From assembly GCF_025717535.1 (NCBI RefSeq), contig NZ_JAJIRO010000003.1:744001-808000 (forward strand): a stretch of 64,000 nt of DNA, written 5' to 3'. Position numbers and translations under genes: made by a program. The stretch's first letter is position 1. Each line of letters starts with the position of its first letter. Shown one piece after another: positions 1 through 7,619 of the stretch. The notes below the pieces were generated by a model. The model did not search any database. It worked only from the letters and a program-made list of their open reading frames with translations, and had not been told where the DNA came from. This DNA is from Paucibacter sp. Y2R2-4 (GTDB lineage Bacteria > Pseudomonadota > Gammaproteobacteria > Burkholderiales > Burkholderiaceae_C).

Positions 1-136
1 CGTTCGCCGCGGCGGGCTTGGCCACAGGCGTGGGAGTGGCAGTGGGAGTGGAAGAGGGGGTTTGGGCCAGCGAGGTCAGCGGGCTTGCCAGCAGCAAGGC
101 GCCGCACAGGGCCATCAATTGAACGGGAGACTTCAT
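1..136 (-). CDS. Secreted Ser/Thr/Pro-rich protein, N-terminal fragment
   Basis: Only the first 45 codons are inside the window; the gene runs off the left edge. The ATG at 136 is followed by Lys and a hydrophobic stretch (ALCGALLLASPLTSLA) ending in an Ala-X-Ala-like site, so a Sec signal peptide is clear. The next residues are Thr, Ser, Pro, Ala and Val rich (TPSSTPTATPTPVAKPAAA), typical of a flexible linker at the start of a periplasmic or surface protein. It lies 44 bases downstream of the FadL-like gene on the same strand and may be the next gene of that operon. The function cannot be told from this fragment. Confidence 0.6.
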   Translation of the reverse strand, partial: MKSPVQLMALCGALLLASPLTSLAQTPSSTPTATPTPVAKPAAAN

Positions 137-180
137 GGGCTTTGGACGTTAGCAAGTGAGAAAGGGAAGCAGGGGGCGAA

Positions 181-1812
181 TCAAAATTCATGTGACATCG
201 AGATGCCGGCATAGCGAATGCGGATGCCGCCATTGATGTCCAGCCCCGCATAGGGGTTGTAGATCACGTTGAAGAAGTTGTTGCAGTTCAGATTGCAGCT
301 GGTGTTGGCGGGCAGATCGAACTTGCCATGGGCATAGCTGGCGGTGGCGTCGAAGCGGGTGCCGCTCTTGGTGGTGTAGCCAATGCCCACACTCTTGACG
401 GTGAGGTCTGGCATGGGCGCGATCAAGTCCATGGCCGAGCGCGGCACCGAGCTCTTCCGCGGCTCATAGCCGGCGCGCAGATGAAGGCTCTGGCCGATGC
501 TGAGGTCCATGCCATAGCCAAAGTGCAAGGGGCTTTGGTAGCCGCGCGGAATCACCAATTTGCTGGCATCGGGCTGGCCGAACAGGCGCGCCATCTGCAG
601 CAGCGCGACCTGCTGGTCGAACTGAAAAGTCATCTTGTCCCAGCGCTTCCAGTTGGTCCAGTTGGCGTCCACATTGAATTGCAGAAAAGACAGGGGCTTG
701 ACCTTGATGCCCACCTGCGCATGTTCGGGGAAGGGCAACACCAGGGTGACGTTGCCGCTTTGCACCGCCGGGATGGAGGTCGGCATGCCAAAGGTGGCCG
801 CCAGGATGGGCCCTTGCAGGCTGGCATACATGCCGTCTACAAATTTGCGCAGCATGGGGTCGGCTTGGAAGCTGAAACGGCCCGTCATGGCCGTCTTGCT
901 GCCGAACTGATAGCTGGCGCCCAGCGCAAACCAGTCCTTGGGCTCCCACAAAACGCCCAGGTTCAGCGTGGGGTCTACCGGCGCGGTCAGCTCAAAGTCC
1001 ATATTGCCGGCCTTGTTGAAGGGGCGCAGTCGGCCCTCTTTGCCGCCGCCGCACAGGCCAAAGGCCAGGGTGTCCAGCGGGTTGCCTTGGTCACCGCACC
1101 AAGCATCTTGCAGCTTGCCGATGATGCCCAGCAATTGGTTGGGCATGCGCATATCGGTGTTGAGCGCAAAGCCCTGGTGAGCAATGGGCACGCCAATGCC
1201 AAAGCTCAGCGTGTCGCTGTATTGGTAGGCGGCGGTCGGTGAGAGATAGACCAGGCGCTGAATGACGATCTTCTTGCCGTCAAAGCGGGCCGGGTCGTTC
1301 GGGTCTTCGGTGCGGTCAATGCCCACGGCCATGGGCACATAGGACGCGGTGCCAAAGGTCCATTTGGAGTCGGGCGCATGAAAGGCCAAACCCAGACCCG
1401 CACCCACGGCCGAAGGCAGGGGCCGCTTGATCGGGCCGTAGAGCGGCAAAAACAGCGAAGCGTTGACCTTGTCGCCGGTGCGCGTGCCGTTCAGCGGGTC
1501 TTCTTTCCAGCCGCCGATGTCAAAGTCGGGCGGCTGCGAGAAGCTCGCATAGGGCTTGATGGAGGCGCCGAACACCGCATCCTGGCGCCGATTCGCCTTC
1601 AGTCGCGCCAAGCCGGCGGGGTTGAAGTGGATGGAGTCCAGGCCCGGCGGGTCGGCCACCACCGCATTGCCCATGGACATGGCCACCACGCTGGCGCCCA
1701 GGTTGTCGGTCAGTGCGGCTTGGGCGTTTGGCTGGGCCCAGAGCAGGGCCGCGCCGGCCAAAGCCAGCCAGCCGCCTGCGGGCCTGGGGCGGCCCACTGC
1801 AAAACTGCGCAT
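181..1812 (-). CDS. FadL/TodX-family outer membrane porin
   Basis: The 543-residue product has a signal peptide ending near AQPNAQA and then the N-terminal segment typical of the FadL/OmpP1/TodX family: residues predicting a plug (ALTDNLGASVVAMSMGNA) and the family signature DSIHFNPAGLARL. Many alternating beta strands follow and the C-terminus is ...GISMSHEF, a terminal Phe as used by the BAM machinery. The family forms 14-strand barrels that let hydrophobic compounds such as long-chain fatty acids or aromatics cross the outer membrane. Only 10 bases separate it from the upstream barrel gene, so the two are probably co-transcribed with the C39 peptidase locus. The substrate is unknown, and the gene may serve the export locus rather than fatty acid uptake. 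Confidence 0.85.
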   Translation of the reverse strand: MRSFAVGRPRPAGGWLALAGAALLWAQPNAQAALTDNLGASVVAMSMGNAVVADPPGLDSIHFNPAGLARLKANRRQDAVFGASIKPYASFSQPPDFDIGGWKEDPLNGTRTGDKVNASLFLPLYGPIKRPLPSAVGAGLGLAFHAPDSKWTFGTASYVPMAVGIDRTEDPNDPARFDGKKIVIQRLVYLSPTAAYQYSDTLSFGIGVPIAHQGFALNTDMRMPNQLLGIIGKLQDAWCGDQGNPLDTLAFGLCGGGKEGRLRPFNKAGNMDFELTAPVDPTLNLGVLWEPKDWFALGASYQFGSKTAMTGRFSFQADPMLRKFVDGMYASLQGPILAATFGMPTSIPAVQSGNVTLVLPFPEHAQVGIKVKPLSFLQFNVDANWTNWKRWDKMTFQFDQQVALLQMARLFGQPDASKLVIPRGYQSPLHFGYGMDLSIGQSLHLRAGYEPRKSSVPRSAMDLIAPMPDLTVKSVGIGYTTKSGTRFDATASYAHGKFDLPANTSCNLNCNNFFNVIYNPYAGLDINGGIRIRYAGISMSHEF

Positions 1813-1822
1813 GAGCCTGGCC

Positions 1823-2848
1823 TCAGAAGTTCAGGGGCAGATTGAAGCCCAGGGTGAAGGCCGGCGAATCCGGGCCCAAGCCCACGCCGACCGACACGTT
1901 CACCGTGGTTTGCGGCGAGGCGCGCACGCCCAGACCAAAGCTGATTTGACCCGAGGTCTGCGGTGCGGTCATGCTGGTGCTGCCGTCGGCCAGATGCAGC
2001 TTGGTCTTGGCCGAGATCGTTTCCTGGAAAGACACCGTGGTCGAGACCTTGTAAGACAGGGCGTAGGCGAAGCCCATGCCGAAGCCGAAGCTGGCGCCGG
2101 GGTCCACGCCGGTCAGCGTGGCGCCGTTCAACTGCTGGCTCAGATGCCGCACCGGCACGCCCAACGTCAGCGAGACCGAACCGAACAAGGCCACCGGGTC
2201 CATCACCTTGGAAGTGTTGGCGCCCAGGCTGAGGGCGGTGTAGCCCGAACCGGTGCTCAGGCCTTGGCCAGCCACCACCTTGAAGGGGCTGCGGCCGCTG
2301 GGCACGCGCAGCGTGGCCGAGGTGGTCAGCGAAGGCAGATCGCGGCTCATGGCCATGGGTTGCCAGCGCAGGCCCATGCCGATATCGCCAAAGCCGTTGA
2401 CATTGCCGGAGAACTTGTCGGACTCCGAGAACTTGCTGACCAAGGGCAGCGAGACATTGGCGGTCAGGTTGTCCATCACCCCGTAGTCGGCCGAAACCGT
2501 GTTGGTGACGGTGTGGGCGCGGGTGTTTTGGATGCTGAACAGCGTGAGACGGCTGTCGTCAAATTTCGCATCGATCTGCTGGGCGCCGATATAGGCGTAG
2601 CTGAAGTCATAGGTCAGCGAGGTCTTGCCCTTGCGGATCAGCGAGTACTGCTTGTCTTGCGCGGTCAGTGCGGCTTTCAGCAGGGCGGTTTGGTCGACGT
2701 CACCTTCTTGCTTGGCCAAGGCCTCGCGCGCGGCTTGTTTGCTGGTGTCGGTGCTGGTTTGTGCCTGTGCTTGGCCTGCGGCAAGGCTCAGAGAAAGTGC
2801 CAGCGCGGCGGCGGCGAGCGAGGAAAAACGGGTGTCGAGAGAGTTCAT
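1823..2848 (-). CDS. Outer membrane beta-barrel, possible FapF-like export pore
   Basis: The 341-residue protein starts with a signal peptide ending AAGQAQA. A charged, probably helical stretch of about 45 residues (KQAAREALAKQEGDVDQ...) leads into KTSLTYDFSYAYIGA and a run of amphipathic beta strands ending FNLPLNF. A short helical N-terminal part followed by a C-terminal barrel, next to a gene for a lone C39 peptidase, recalls the FapD/FapF pair of Pseudomonas functional amyloid export; that resemblance is of layout, not a measured homology. The stop is 5 bases before the FadL-like gene's leader and the start is 5 bases after the C39 stop, so it sits in the middle of the operon. It could equally be a generic outer-membrane transporter-like barrel. 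Confidence 0.7.
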   Translation of the reverse strand: MNSLDTRFSSLAAAALALSLSLAAGQAQAQTSTDTSKQAAREALAKQEGDVDQTALLKAALTAQDKQYSLIRKGKTSLTYDFSYAYIGAQQIDAKFDDSRLTLFSIQNTRAHTVTNTVSADYGVMDNLTANVSLPLVSKFSESDKFSGNVNGFGDIGMGLRWQPMAMSRDLPSLTTSATLRVPSGRSPFKVVAGQGLSTGSGYTALSLGANTSKVMDPVALFGSVSLTLGVPVRHLSQQLNGATLTGVDPGASFGFGMGFAYALSYKVSTTVSFQETISAKTKLHLADGSTSMTAPQTSGQISFGLGVRASPQTTVNVSVGVGLGPDSPAFTLGFNLPLNF

Positions 2849-2853
2849 GGTCT

Positions 2854-3618
2854 TCAGCGGCGGAGATTGAAAATGCCAAACTTGGCTTGGACCGCGTTGC
2901 GCAAGGCTTCGGTGGTGTCCAGGGGGAGGAGACTGGCTTGGCGGCGTACCAGGTCGTCATCAATGACGCCCAGTTCTTCGTCGCCCAGGGCCAGCAGGGA
3001 AAGAGGCTGCGGCTGTCCCTTGCCGGGAGTCAGCAGGAACAGGGTGTTGCGGTCCCAGAGTTCTTCAAACTCGTGAACCGAAAAAACGATGTGACCGATG
3101 GCGGGGTCGGCCAGAAACACGCGACCGTTGCGCATGCCGCGAAACACCACAAAGTGTTTGAAACCGGCGTAGTCGATGGGCACGATGGCCGGCTGCGTCA
3201 ACTCGGCCAGGTCCTTCATGCTGGCGCGAAAGCCCGCGCCCTCGGCGCCCAGACTGAGGACATAGCGCTTCATGTCCAGCAGCGAGAAGCCGCGCCGGGC
3301 AATGATCTTGTCGCGTTCGCCAAAGGCCAACATGCCTTCCATGGCCTGCTGCTCATTGACCTTGATGCCAAGGTAATTGTTGATGACCGTCACCAGCGCG
3401 GCCGAGCCGCAGCTGTAGTCATAGGCCTGGTGCACGATATTGCGGAACTTGATCTCGGAGAGCGGCTCGATGCGCACCGACATCGGCGATACCCCGCCGC
3501 CCACCTGCGCCATCGGCAGTTCAAACTGCTGCTCGGGCACGTTCTGGATGGGGTATTGCGTCTCCACCGTGGCGCCGCCAATCCAGGCCGCCAGCGCGCC
3601 AAGAAAAATCATCCACAT
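2854..3618 (-). CDS. Periplasmic C39-family cysteine peptidase (FapD-like)
   Basis: The 254-residue protein has a short N-terminal hydrophobic segment (MWMIFLGALAAWIGG), probably an uncleaved anchor or signal, and a single C39 domain. The triad is visible: Cys70 in YDYSCGSAAL, His155 in FKHFVVFRG and Asp171 in FLADPAIG. There is no ABC transporter part, unlike bacteriocin exporters, so it is a stand-alone peptidase facing the periplasm, as in FapD. The C39 family cuts leader peptides after Gly-Gly type sites. The five upstream genes of the same operon encode exported proteins carrying a DxxLxx(V/I)xG(Q/R) motif, which are the obvious candidate substrates. The C-terminal 60 residues after the domain are of unknown role. 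Confidence 0.85.
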   Translation of the reverse strand: MWMIFLGALAAWIGGATVETQYPIQNVPEQQFELPMAQVGGGVSPMSVRIEPLSEIKFRNIVHQAYDYSCGSAALVTVINNYLGIKVNEQQAMEGMLAFGERDKIIARRGFSLLDMKRYVLSLGAEGAGFRASMKDLAELTQPAIVPIDYAGFKHFVVFRGMRNGRVFLADPAIGHIVFSVHEFEELWDRNTLFLLTPGKGQPQPLSLLALGDEELGVIDDDLVRRQASLLPLDTTEALRNAVQAKFGIFNLRR

Positions 3619-3681
3619 GTCCAGGTCTCCATACTGCCTACTGCTATTTCTTTGACTGCTGCTGTCTTGGGCTCAAACCCT

Positions 3682-4167
3682 CTACCTGGACCAAAGCAAG
3701 ACCTGACCCTGCATCTGCAGCGAGCCATTCAGCTGAATCTGACCGAGGCTGTTCGAGAGCGGCGCCAGTGGGTCGGTCTGCACGCCCAGGGCCTTGACGC
3801 CAAAATCCTTGAAGCCGAGAAAACTCGGCAGCGTCAGCTGGATCACATCGCCGACTTCGGCAGGGCCGGTCACGGCTTGCACCGTCAGGCCGAGCAGATC
3901 CAGCGTGCCGCTCAGGTTGTTCAGCAACAGATAAGTGGTGGTGGCGCCAACCTTGAAGCCCAGGCTGATGCGGTTCTCCGATTGCGGCCCGGTGTTCAGC
4001 TCTAGGTGGGCGTTCAAGACGATGCCGGCCTGGCCGCTGATGCCGCCCAGTTCCTCATCGGACAGCGCTGCTTTCAAGTTGGGGCCGGCCAGCGCCGCGC
4101 CGCCGCTGCCCATCAGCAAGAGGCTCAAGCTGATGCTGAAGAAGAAGGAGCGCAAGCAAGGTTTCAT
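3682..4167 (-). CDS. Small exported protein with leader-like motif (DUF6160-like)
   Basis: The 161-residue product has a signal peptide (SISLSLLLMGSGGAALAG) and then the motif ALSDEELGGISGQAG at about residues 34-48, which looks like the double-glycine leader consensus LSxxELxxIxGG with the last Gly replaced by Gln. The mature part is rich in beta strands and hydrophobic residues (LGFKVGATTTYLLLNNLSGTLDLLG) with no Cys. It is the last of five such genes before the C39 peptidase, 63 bases upstream of it, and its own start lies 5 bases after the stop of its upstream neighbour. I recall the family as DUF6160/Acinetobacter fil-type, but this needs a profile search. Likely a surface or periplasmic structural protein. 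Confidence 0.7.
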   Translation of the reverse strand: MKPCLRSFFFSISLSLLLMGSGGAALAGPNLKAALSDEELGGISGQAGIVLNAHLELNTGPQSENRISLGFKVGATTTYLLLNNLSGTLDLLGLTVQAVTGPAEVGDVIQLTLPSFLGFKDFGVKALGVQTDPLAPLSNSLGQIQLNGSLQMQGQVLLWSR

Positions 4168-4172
4168 GGCAG

Positions 4173-5120
4173 TCAGGGCCCTGTCTTCACGCGCACATCG
4201 AGGTATTGGATTTGCATGCTGCCGATGCGGCTGCTGCCCAGATCCAGGCTGGGGCCAAGATCACTCTTGAAGCTGATGTTGTCGATCACCAAGCTGCCAG
4301 CGGCTGCGGGCCCGGCGCTGGGCCAGGCCAGGTTCAGGTGCAAGAAGCTGTTGCCCTCGGGCGTGGTGATGGCGTTCAGCAAGAGGCGCTGGCGGTCCAG
4401 ATCGGCCAGGCGCCAGGGCTGATCGCTCAGGCCGCCCGCGGCGCTGGCTCCGGCCAGATGCAGTCCCCGCAGGCTGAACTGTTCGGGCGCGGCGGGGCTG
4501 TCGAACAAGGTGGTGTCGCCGCGTCCGCGCGGGCGCAGCAGCACTGCACCGGCGTCCAGACGCAGGCCCAGGCCAAAGGCGATGCCTTGCTCGACCGGGT
4601 CGGCATTGGGCGCGATGCTGAGGCTGCCGCCATAGCTGCGCAGGTCTTGGATCAGCAAGGCGCCGGCGTTGAAAGTTTCACTTGAAGCGCCACTGCGCTT
4701 GTCGATCAGGCTCAGGTCGGCGGCGAACTGCCAAGTCAAGCGGCCCAGCGCATTCAGCGGCTCGCTCAAGCTGACGCGGTCGGGCATGCCAGCTGGGCCT
4801 TTGAGCAGACTCAGCACATAGGGGTCAGCGTAAGTCGCGGCCAAGTCGTCGGCGCGCGACAGCGCGAAGTTGGACAGGCTCAGGCCCGAACCCTCGGCGC
4901 TGCCCAGGCGCAGGGTCAATGGGCCCTGCAGTGCAAAGCCGCGCAGATTGAAGGCAAAGCCGTCGCGCCCTTGCACATGGGCCAACTCTTCGTCGGAGAT
5001 GGGGGTCAGCGCCCAGCTAGGGCCCAGCGCGAGTGTCGCAAGCAGAAACACCAAAAGGGCTGCGAAGCCCTTGCTGTGTGTTGACTGCGGATCACGCCGC
5101 TGAGGCTGCTGCCTGACCAT
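4173..5120 (-). CDS. Exported protein with leader-like motif (DUF6160-like)
   Basis: Starting at the ATG at 5120, with GGAGG seven bases upstream inside the preceding gene, the product is 315 residues. A longer upstream in-frame stretch lacks a signal peptide and is not used. After a Lys/Arg-rich n-region and the hydrophobic segment AALLVFLLATLALGPSWA comes PISDEELAHVQGRDG, the same leader-like motif as in the four sister proteins but with Arg after the Gly. The mature region is beta-rich, with repeated L-x-L-x patterns (FNLRGFALQGPLTLRLGSAEG) and no membrane helix. It lies 2 bases after the stop of the upstream gene, so translation is probably coupled. The function is not recognised beyond membership of this exported set. 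Confidence 0.65.
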   Translation of the reverse strand: MVRQQPQRRDPQSTHSKGFAALLVFLLATLALGPSWALTPISDEELAHVQGRDGFAFNLRGFALQGPLTLRLGSAEGSGLSLSNFALSRADDLAATYADPYVLSLLKGPAGMPDRVSLSEPLNALGRLTWQFAADLSLIDKRSGASSETFNAGALLIQDLRSYGGSLSIAPNADPVEQGIAFGLGLRLDAGAVLLRPRGRGDTTLFDSPAAPEQFSLRGLHLAGASAAGGLSDQPWRLADLDRQRLLLNAITTPEGNSFLHLNLAWPSAGPAAAGSLVIDNISFKSDLGPSLDLGSSRIGSMQIQYLDVRVKTGP

Positions 5121-5122
5121 CG

Positions 5123-5959
5123 TCAGCCTCCGCCCGGTTTCACCAGCCCAGTGGGCATCGTGGGCGGCAGATTGGGCGGCACGAGGCCGCCCAGATTGGT
5201 GGCCGTGAGCTTGTCGCGCCAGTTCATCCAGAGCCCGGCTTGAGCCAAGTCCGGCGCCGGCATGCCGGCGACTGCGGCCGGAAATTGCACCGCCTGCTTC
5301 AAGACCGACAAGAACAAATCTCGGCTCGCTCCGCTGCTGTCGCCCGCTTGCAGCGTGCCGATCTGCGCCAGCGTGAAGGGGCAGGCGCTGGCACCGCAAG
5401 TGCTGCCGTCCCATCGCTTGCCGCCCAGCGGGTCGCTGCGGGAGTCCAGCGTCAGACCCGCGCCATCGCTGATGGCCAAAGACCCGCTGATGGCTTTGGC
5501 GCTCAGTCCAAAGGCGCCGCTGACGCCTTCAAAGCCCAGGCGCATGCCGATGATTTCGCGGCTGTTGGCGTCGCCCACATTGCGGTAGACCAGTTCAAAG
5601 AAGGGGTTGCTCAAGGCCACGGTGCGCTGGGCGCTGCCCAGATCGCTGCGGCCGAACTGCAAAAGGTTCAGGTCGATATCGGCGCCGCTGCCATTGCGCG
5701 GCGCATGGGTATATTCGCCCAGACGCAGCTTGGAAAAATTGGCGCTCAAAGACAGATCGGCGTTCAAGGTGAAGCGCGAAAAGTCCAGCCCATTCAAGCT
5801 GCTATTGCTGATGGACACCATGGCCTGGCCCCAGACGCCAGCCAGCTCGGTATCGTGCAGCGCGCTCATCTGCGCGTGTGCCGCGGGCGCGATCAGCAGG
5901 GCACACAGACCCAGCACTTGCAGGCGGTTCATCAGCAACTTGATCATCTTCATCACCAT
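5123..5959 (-). CDS. Exported protein with leader-like motif (DUF6160-like)
   Basis: I chose the ATG at 5959 because it overlaps the upstream stop as ATGA, giving 278 residues; in-frame ATGs at 5971 and 5953 are alternatives. The signal peptide ends near APAAHAQ and is followed at once by ALHDTELAGVWGQAM, the leader-like motif of this operon. The mature part is beta-rich and contains one close Cys pair (STCGASACPF) that could form a disulfide in the periplasm. The tail LPPTMPTGLVKPGGG is Pro/Gly rich. It is the third of five tandem relatives. A structural surface protein or fibre component is the likeliest role, but this is inference from context. Confidence 0.65.
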   Translation of the reverse strand: MVMKMIKLLMNRLQVLGLCALLIAPAAHAQMSALHDTELAGVWGQAMVSISNSSLNGLDFSRFTLNADLSLSANFSKLRLGEYTHAPRNGSGADIDLNLLQFGRSDLGSAQRTVALSNPFFELVYRNVGDANSREIIGMRLGFEGVSGAFGLSAKAISGSLAISDGAGLTLDSRSDPLGGKRWDGSTCGASACPFTLAQIGTLQAGDSSGASRDLFLSVLKQAVQFPAAVAGMPAPDLAQAGLWMNWRDKLTATNLGGLVPPNLPPTMPTGLVKPGGG

Positions 5960-6507
5960 CAATGCGCCCACATCCAGATCTTGGAACCTTGCAGGTCGAT
6001 ATTGGTGATGGCCAGGCTGCCCATCGAGGCGCTGCTATTGCCCAGGGTGATGGAGCCAATGCCCAGACTGGGGCTGAGCCGGTGGTCCAGGCCGGCATTC
6101 GGCACGGCAAACTGGATCACATCGCTGCGGCCGTCATAAGTGCCCGAGGCCAGCAAGCGGCTGATGCCCGCGGCCCCATCGGCGCCGTAAGCCGCCATCG
6201 CATTGCCCATGGCCGTGCTGAAGCCGGAGGAATTCAAGATGTCCACGGTCATCACGAATAGACCACGCAGGCTGATGTTGTTGAAGGCGATCGAGCCGCC
6301 TTCGGGGTTGCTGGCGCTCTTGGTGCTGTAGACGAAGGAGCCGACCCGGATGTCCAGGTCCGCCGCCAGCGTGACCCCGTCTTGTCCATGCACTTCGGCC
6401 AAATCGCTGTCCTCCAGCGCGCTCATGGCTCGCGCTGCACCGGCCTGCAAGAGCAAGGCGGGGAGCAGGACGAACAGGGCGATGAGCAACAAGTGCAGCC
6501 GGTTCAT
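5959..6507 (-). CDS. Small exported protein, paralog of the 6646-7254 gene
   Basis: The ATG at 6507 gives 182 residues beginning MNRLHLLLIALF, a clean signal peptide ending AGAARA. A longer TTG-started version lacks sense as a signal peptide. ALEDSDLAEVHGQDG follows, the shared leader-like motif. The mature part is a clear paralog of the neighbouring product at 6646-7254: both have a GGS(I/V)(A/S)FNNI segment, F-V-M-T-(V/I)-D-I-L, a P-N-A-G-L-D segment and the same end, LQGSK(I/F)W(M/V)WAH. No good SD is visible before the start, which fits read-through and coupling from upstream. The stop overlaps the next start as ATGA. Probable minor subunit or adaptor of the same surface structure. Confidence 0.7.
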   Translation of the reverse strand: MNRLHLLLIALFVLLPALLLQAGAARAMSALEDSDLAEVHGQDGVTLAADLDIRVGSFVYSTKSASNPEGGSIAFNNISLRGLFVMTVDILNSSGFSTAMGNAMAAYGADGAAGISRLLASGTYDGRSDVIQFAVPNAGLDHRLSPSLGIGSITLGNSSASMGSLAITNIDLQGSKIWMWAH

Positions 6508-6546
6508 GACAAGGGGATTTGAAAAAAGTGGATGAGGGTGTTTGAG

Positions 6547-6580
6547 AAAAAATCGGCCCGGCAAAATGGCGCCGGGCCGA
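6547..6580 (-). terminator. Intrinsic terminator between first and second small-protein genes
   Basis: Read on the minus strand, a perfect 9-bp stem CGGCCCGGC / GCCGGGCCG (6554-6562 and 6571-6579) with an 8-base loop is followed by A and six Ts. It lies 66 bases after the stop of the 6646-7254 gene and 39 bases before the next start. It would make the first gene the most abundant transcript, with the rest of the operon made by read-through. Confidence 0.8.
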
Positions 6581-6645
6581 GGGCTTGCTTGGCTTTTGAC
6601 GCTGCTGTTTTTCAAGCAGCGTTGTTCAGCTCAGAGCCAGGCAAA

Positions 6646-7254
6646 TTAGTGAGCCCAAACCCAGAACTTCGAGCCTTGCAGATTGATGTTGTTGATCTCA
6701 ACAGCGCCGAAGGAAGCGCCGTTGCTGTTGCCCATGGTGATGCCGGCGACAGAGACGCTAGGCGACAGCTTGGCGTCCAGACCAGCGTTGGGGAAGGCGA
6801 ACTGAACCACGTCGCCGCCAGCGTAGATGCCGCCAGTGACCAGCTTGACCAACTCGCCAGCGGTGGCGGAGGTCGGGGCGATGGCGCCGGTCTCGCCCAG
6901 GTGAGTTTGCATGGACTTACCGATGGTGTTGACGATGTTGCCGGCGGTGTTGGCAGCGGTCAGCAACTTGGTGGAGTCAGCGATGTCTGCAGCGGCCACA
7001 CCCTTCAGGATGTCGATGGTCATCACGAACATGCCCTTGACACCGATGTTGTTGAACGAGACCGAGCCGCCTTGTGCGTCCGTGTCGGTGTACTTGAAGG
7101 AACCGATATTGATGTTCAGGTCACCAGCGATGGACACGCCGTCCTGGCCGCTGACTTGCGACAGGGCGCTGTCGTCGATGGCGGTCATGGCCGAAGCCGA
7201 CAGGGAAGCGGCAGCCAGCAGAGCGGCGACGGCGGACAGTTTGAATGCTTTCAT
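6646..7254 (-). CDS. First, probably major, exported protein of the C39 locus
   Basis: The 202-residue product starts at the ATG at 7254 with a good SD (GGAG eight bases upstream). The signal peptide [22 protein letters not shown] is classic, followed by [15 protein letters not shown], the leader-like motif. The mature protein is small, Ala/Gly/Asn/Thr rich, beta-prone, without Cys, and ends [11 protein letters not shown]. It has the best translation signals of the set and is followed by a strong terminator, a pattern usual for major subunits of surface fibres or layers. The nearest relative is the next gene downstream. The family is possibly DUF6160. The assignment as a structural subunit is inference. 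Confidence 0.75.
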   Translation of the reverse strand: MKAFKLSAVAALLAAASLSASAMTAIDDSALSQVSGQDGVSIAGDLNINIGSFKYTDTDAQGGSVSFNNIGVKGMFVMTIDILKGVAAADIADSTKLLTAANTAGNIVNTIGKSMQTHLGETGAIAPTSATAGELVKLVTGGIYAGGDVVQFAFPNAGLDAKLSPSVSVAGITMGNSNGASFGAVEINNINLQGSKFWVWAH

Positions 7255-7619
7255 TTGGGTATCTCCAGGTTTATTAATGAATCGTTAGATGAAGTTTGAA
7301 GCGCTCACTTGCGCACGCTGGGCCGTGGTCTCTGGTCACGGGTTTTGCTCTTTGCAGCGCAGGAACTTGTGGGTTCCTTTGCGGCGCCGAGTTGTCAGCG
7401 GCGTGAACGAATGATGCGGATTAGTTGGCAAAAACAAGTGACTTTGGGAGCCAAGCTCTTGGCCTTGCGTGCCCTCCGTTCGACGGGGAGTGAGAACCCC
7501 GAGGAAGCTTCTTTCATGCAAACGAGATCAATCCATGGGGTACTTTTGGGTCAGTGTGATTAATGGGTTAGTCGCAGAGGCTGGCGGCTGGCATGGCGGC
7601 CGGCCGAACTTGCGCGCGA
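7255..7619 (-). promoter_or_regulatory. Upstream region of the C39/small-protein operon
   Basis: This 365-base gap separates the AraC gene from the first small-protein gene and must hold the operon promoter reading leftwards, unless transcription comes through from the AraC gene. Just before the ATG is an AT-rich stretch and the SD GGAG. An imperfect hairpin with GGAAC / GTTCC arms lies near 7360-7380. I could not pick a convincing -35/-10 pair by eye. Confidence 0.4.

Noticed and set aside
1556-4005. Plus-strand open frames of 445-506 codons over the barrel and C39 genes
   Set aside because: The minus-strand genes there have signal peptides, catalytic residues and operon spacing; the plus-strand frames have none.
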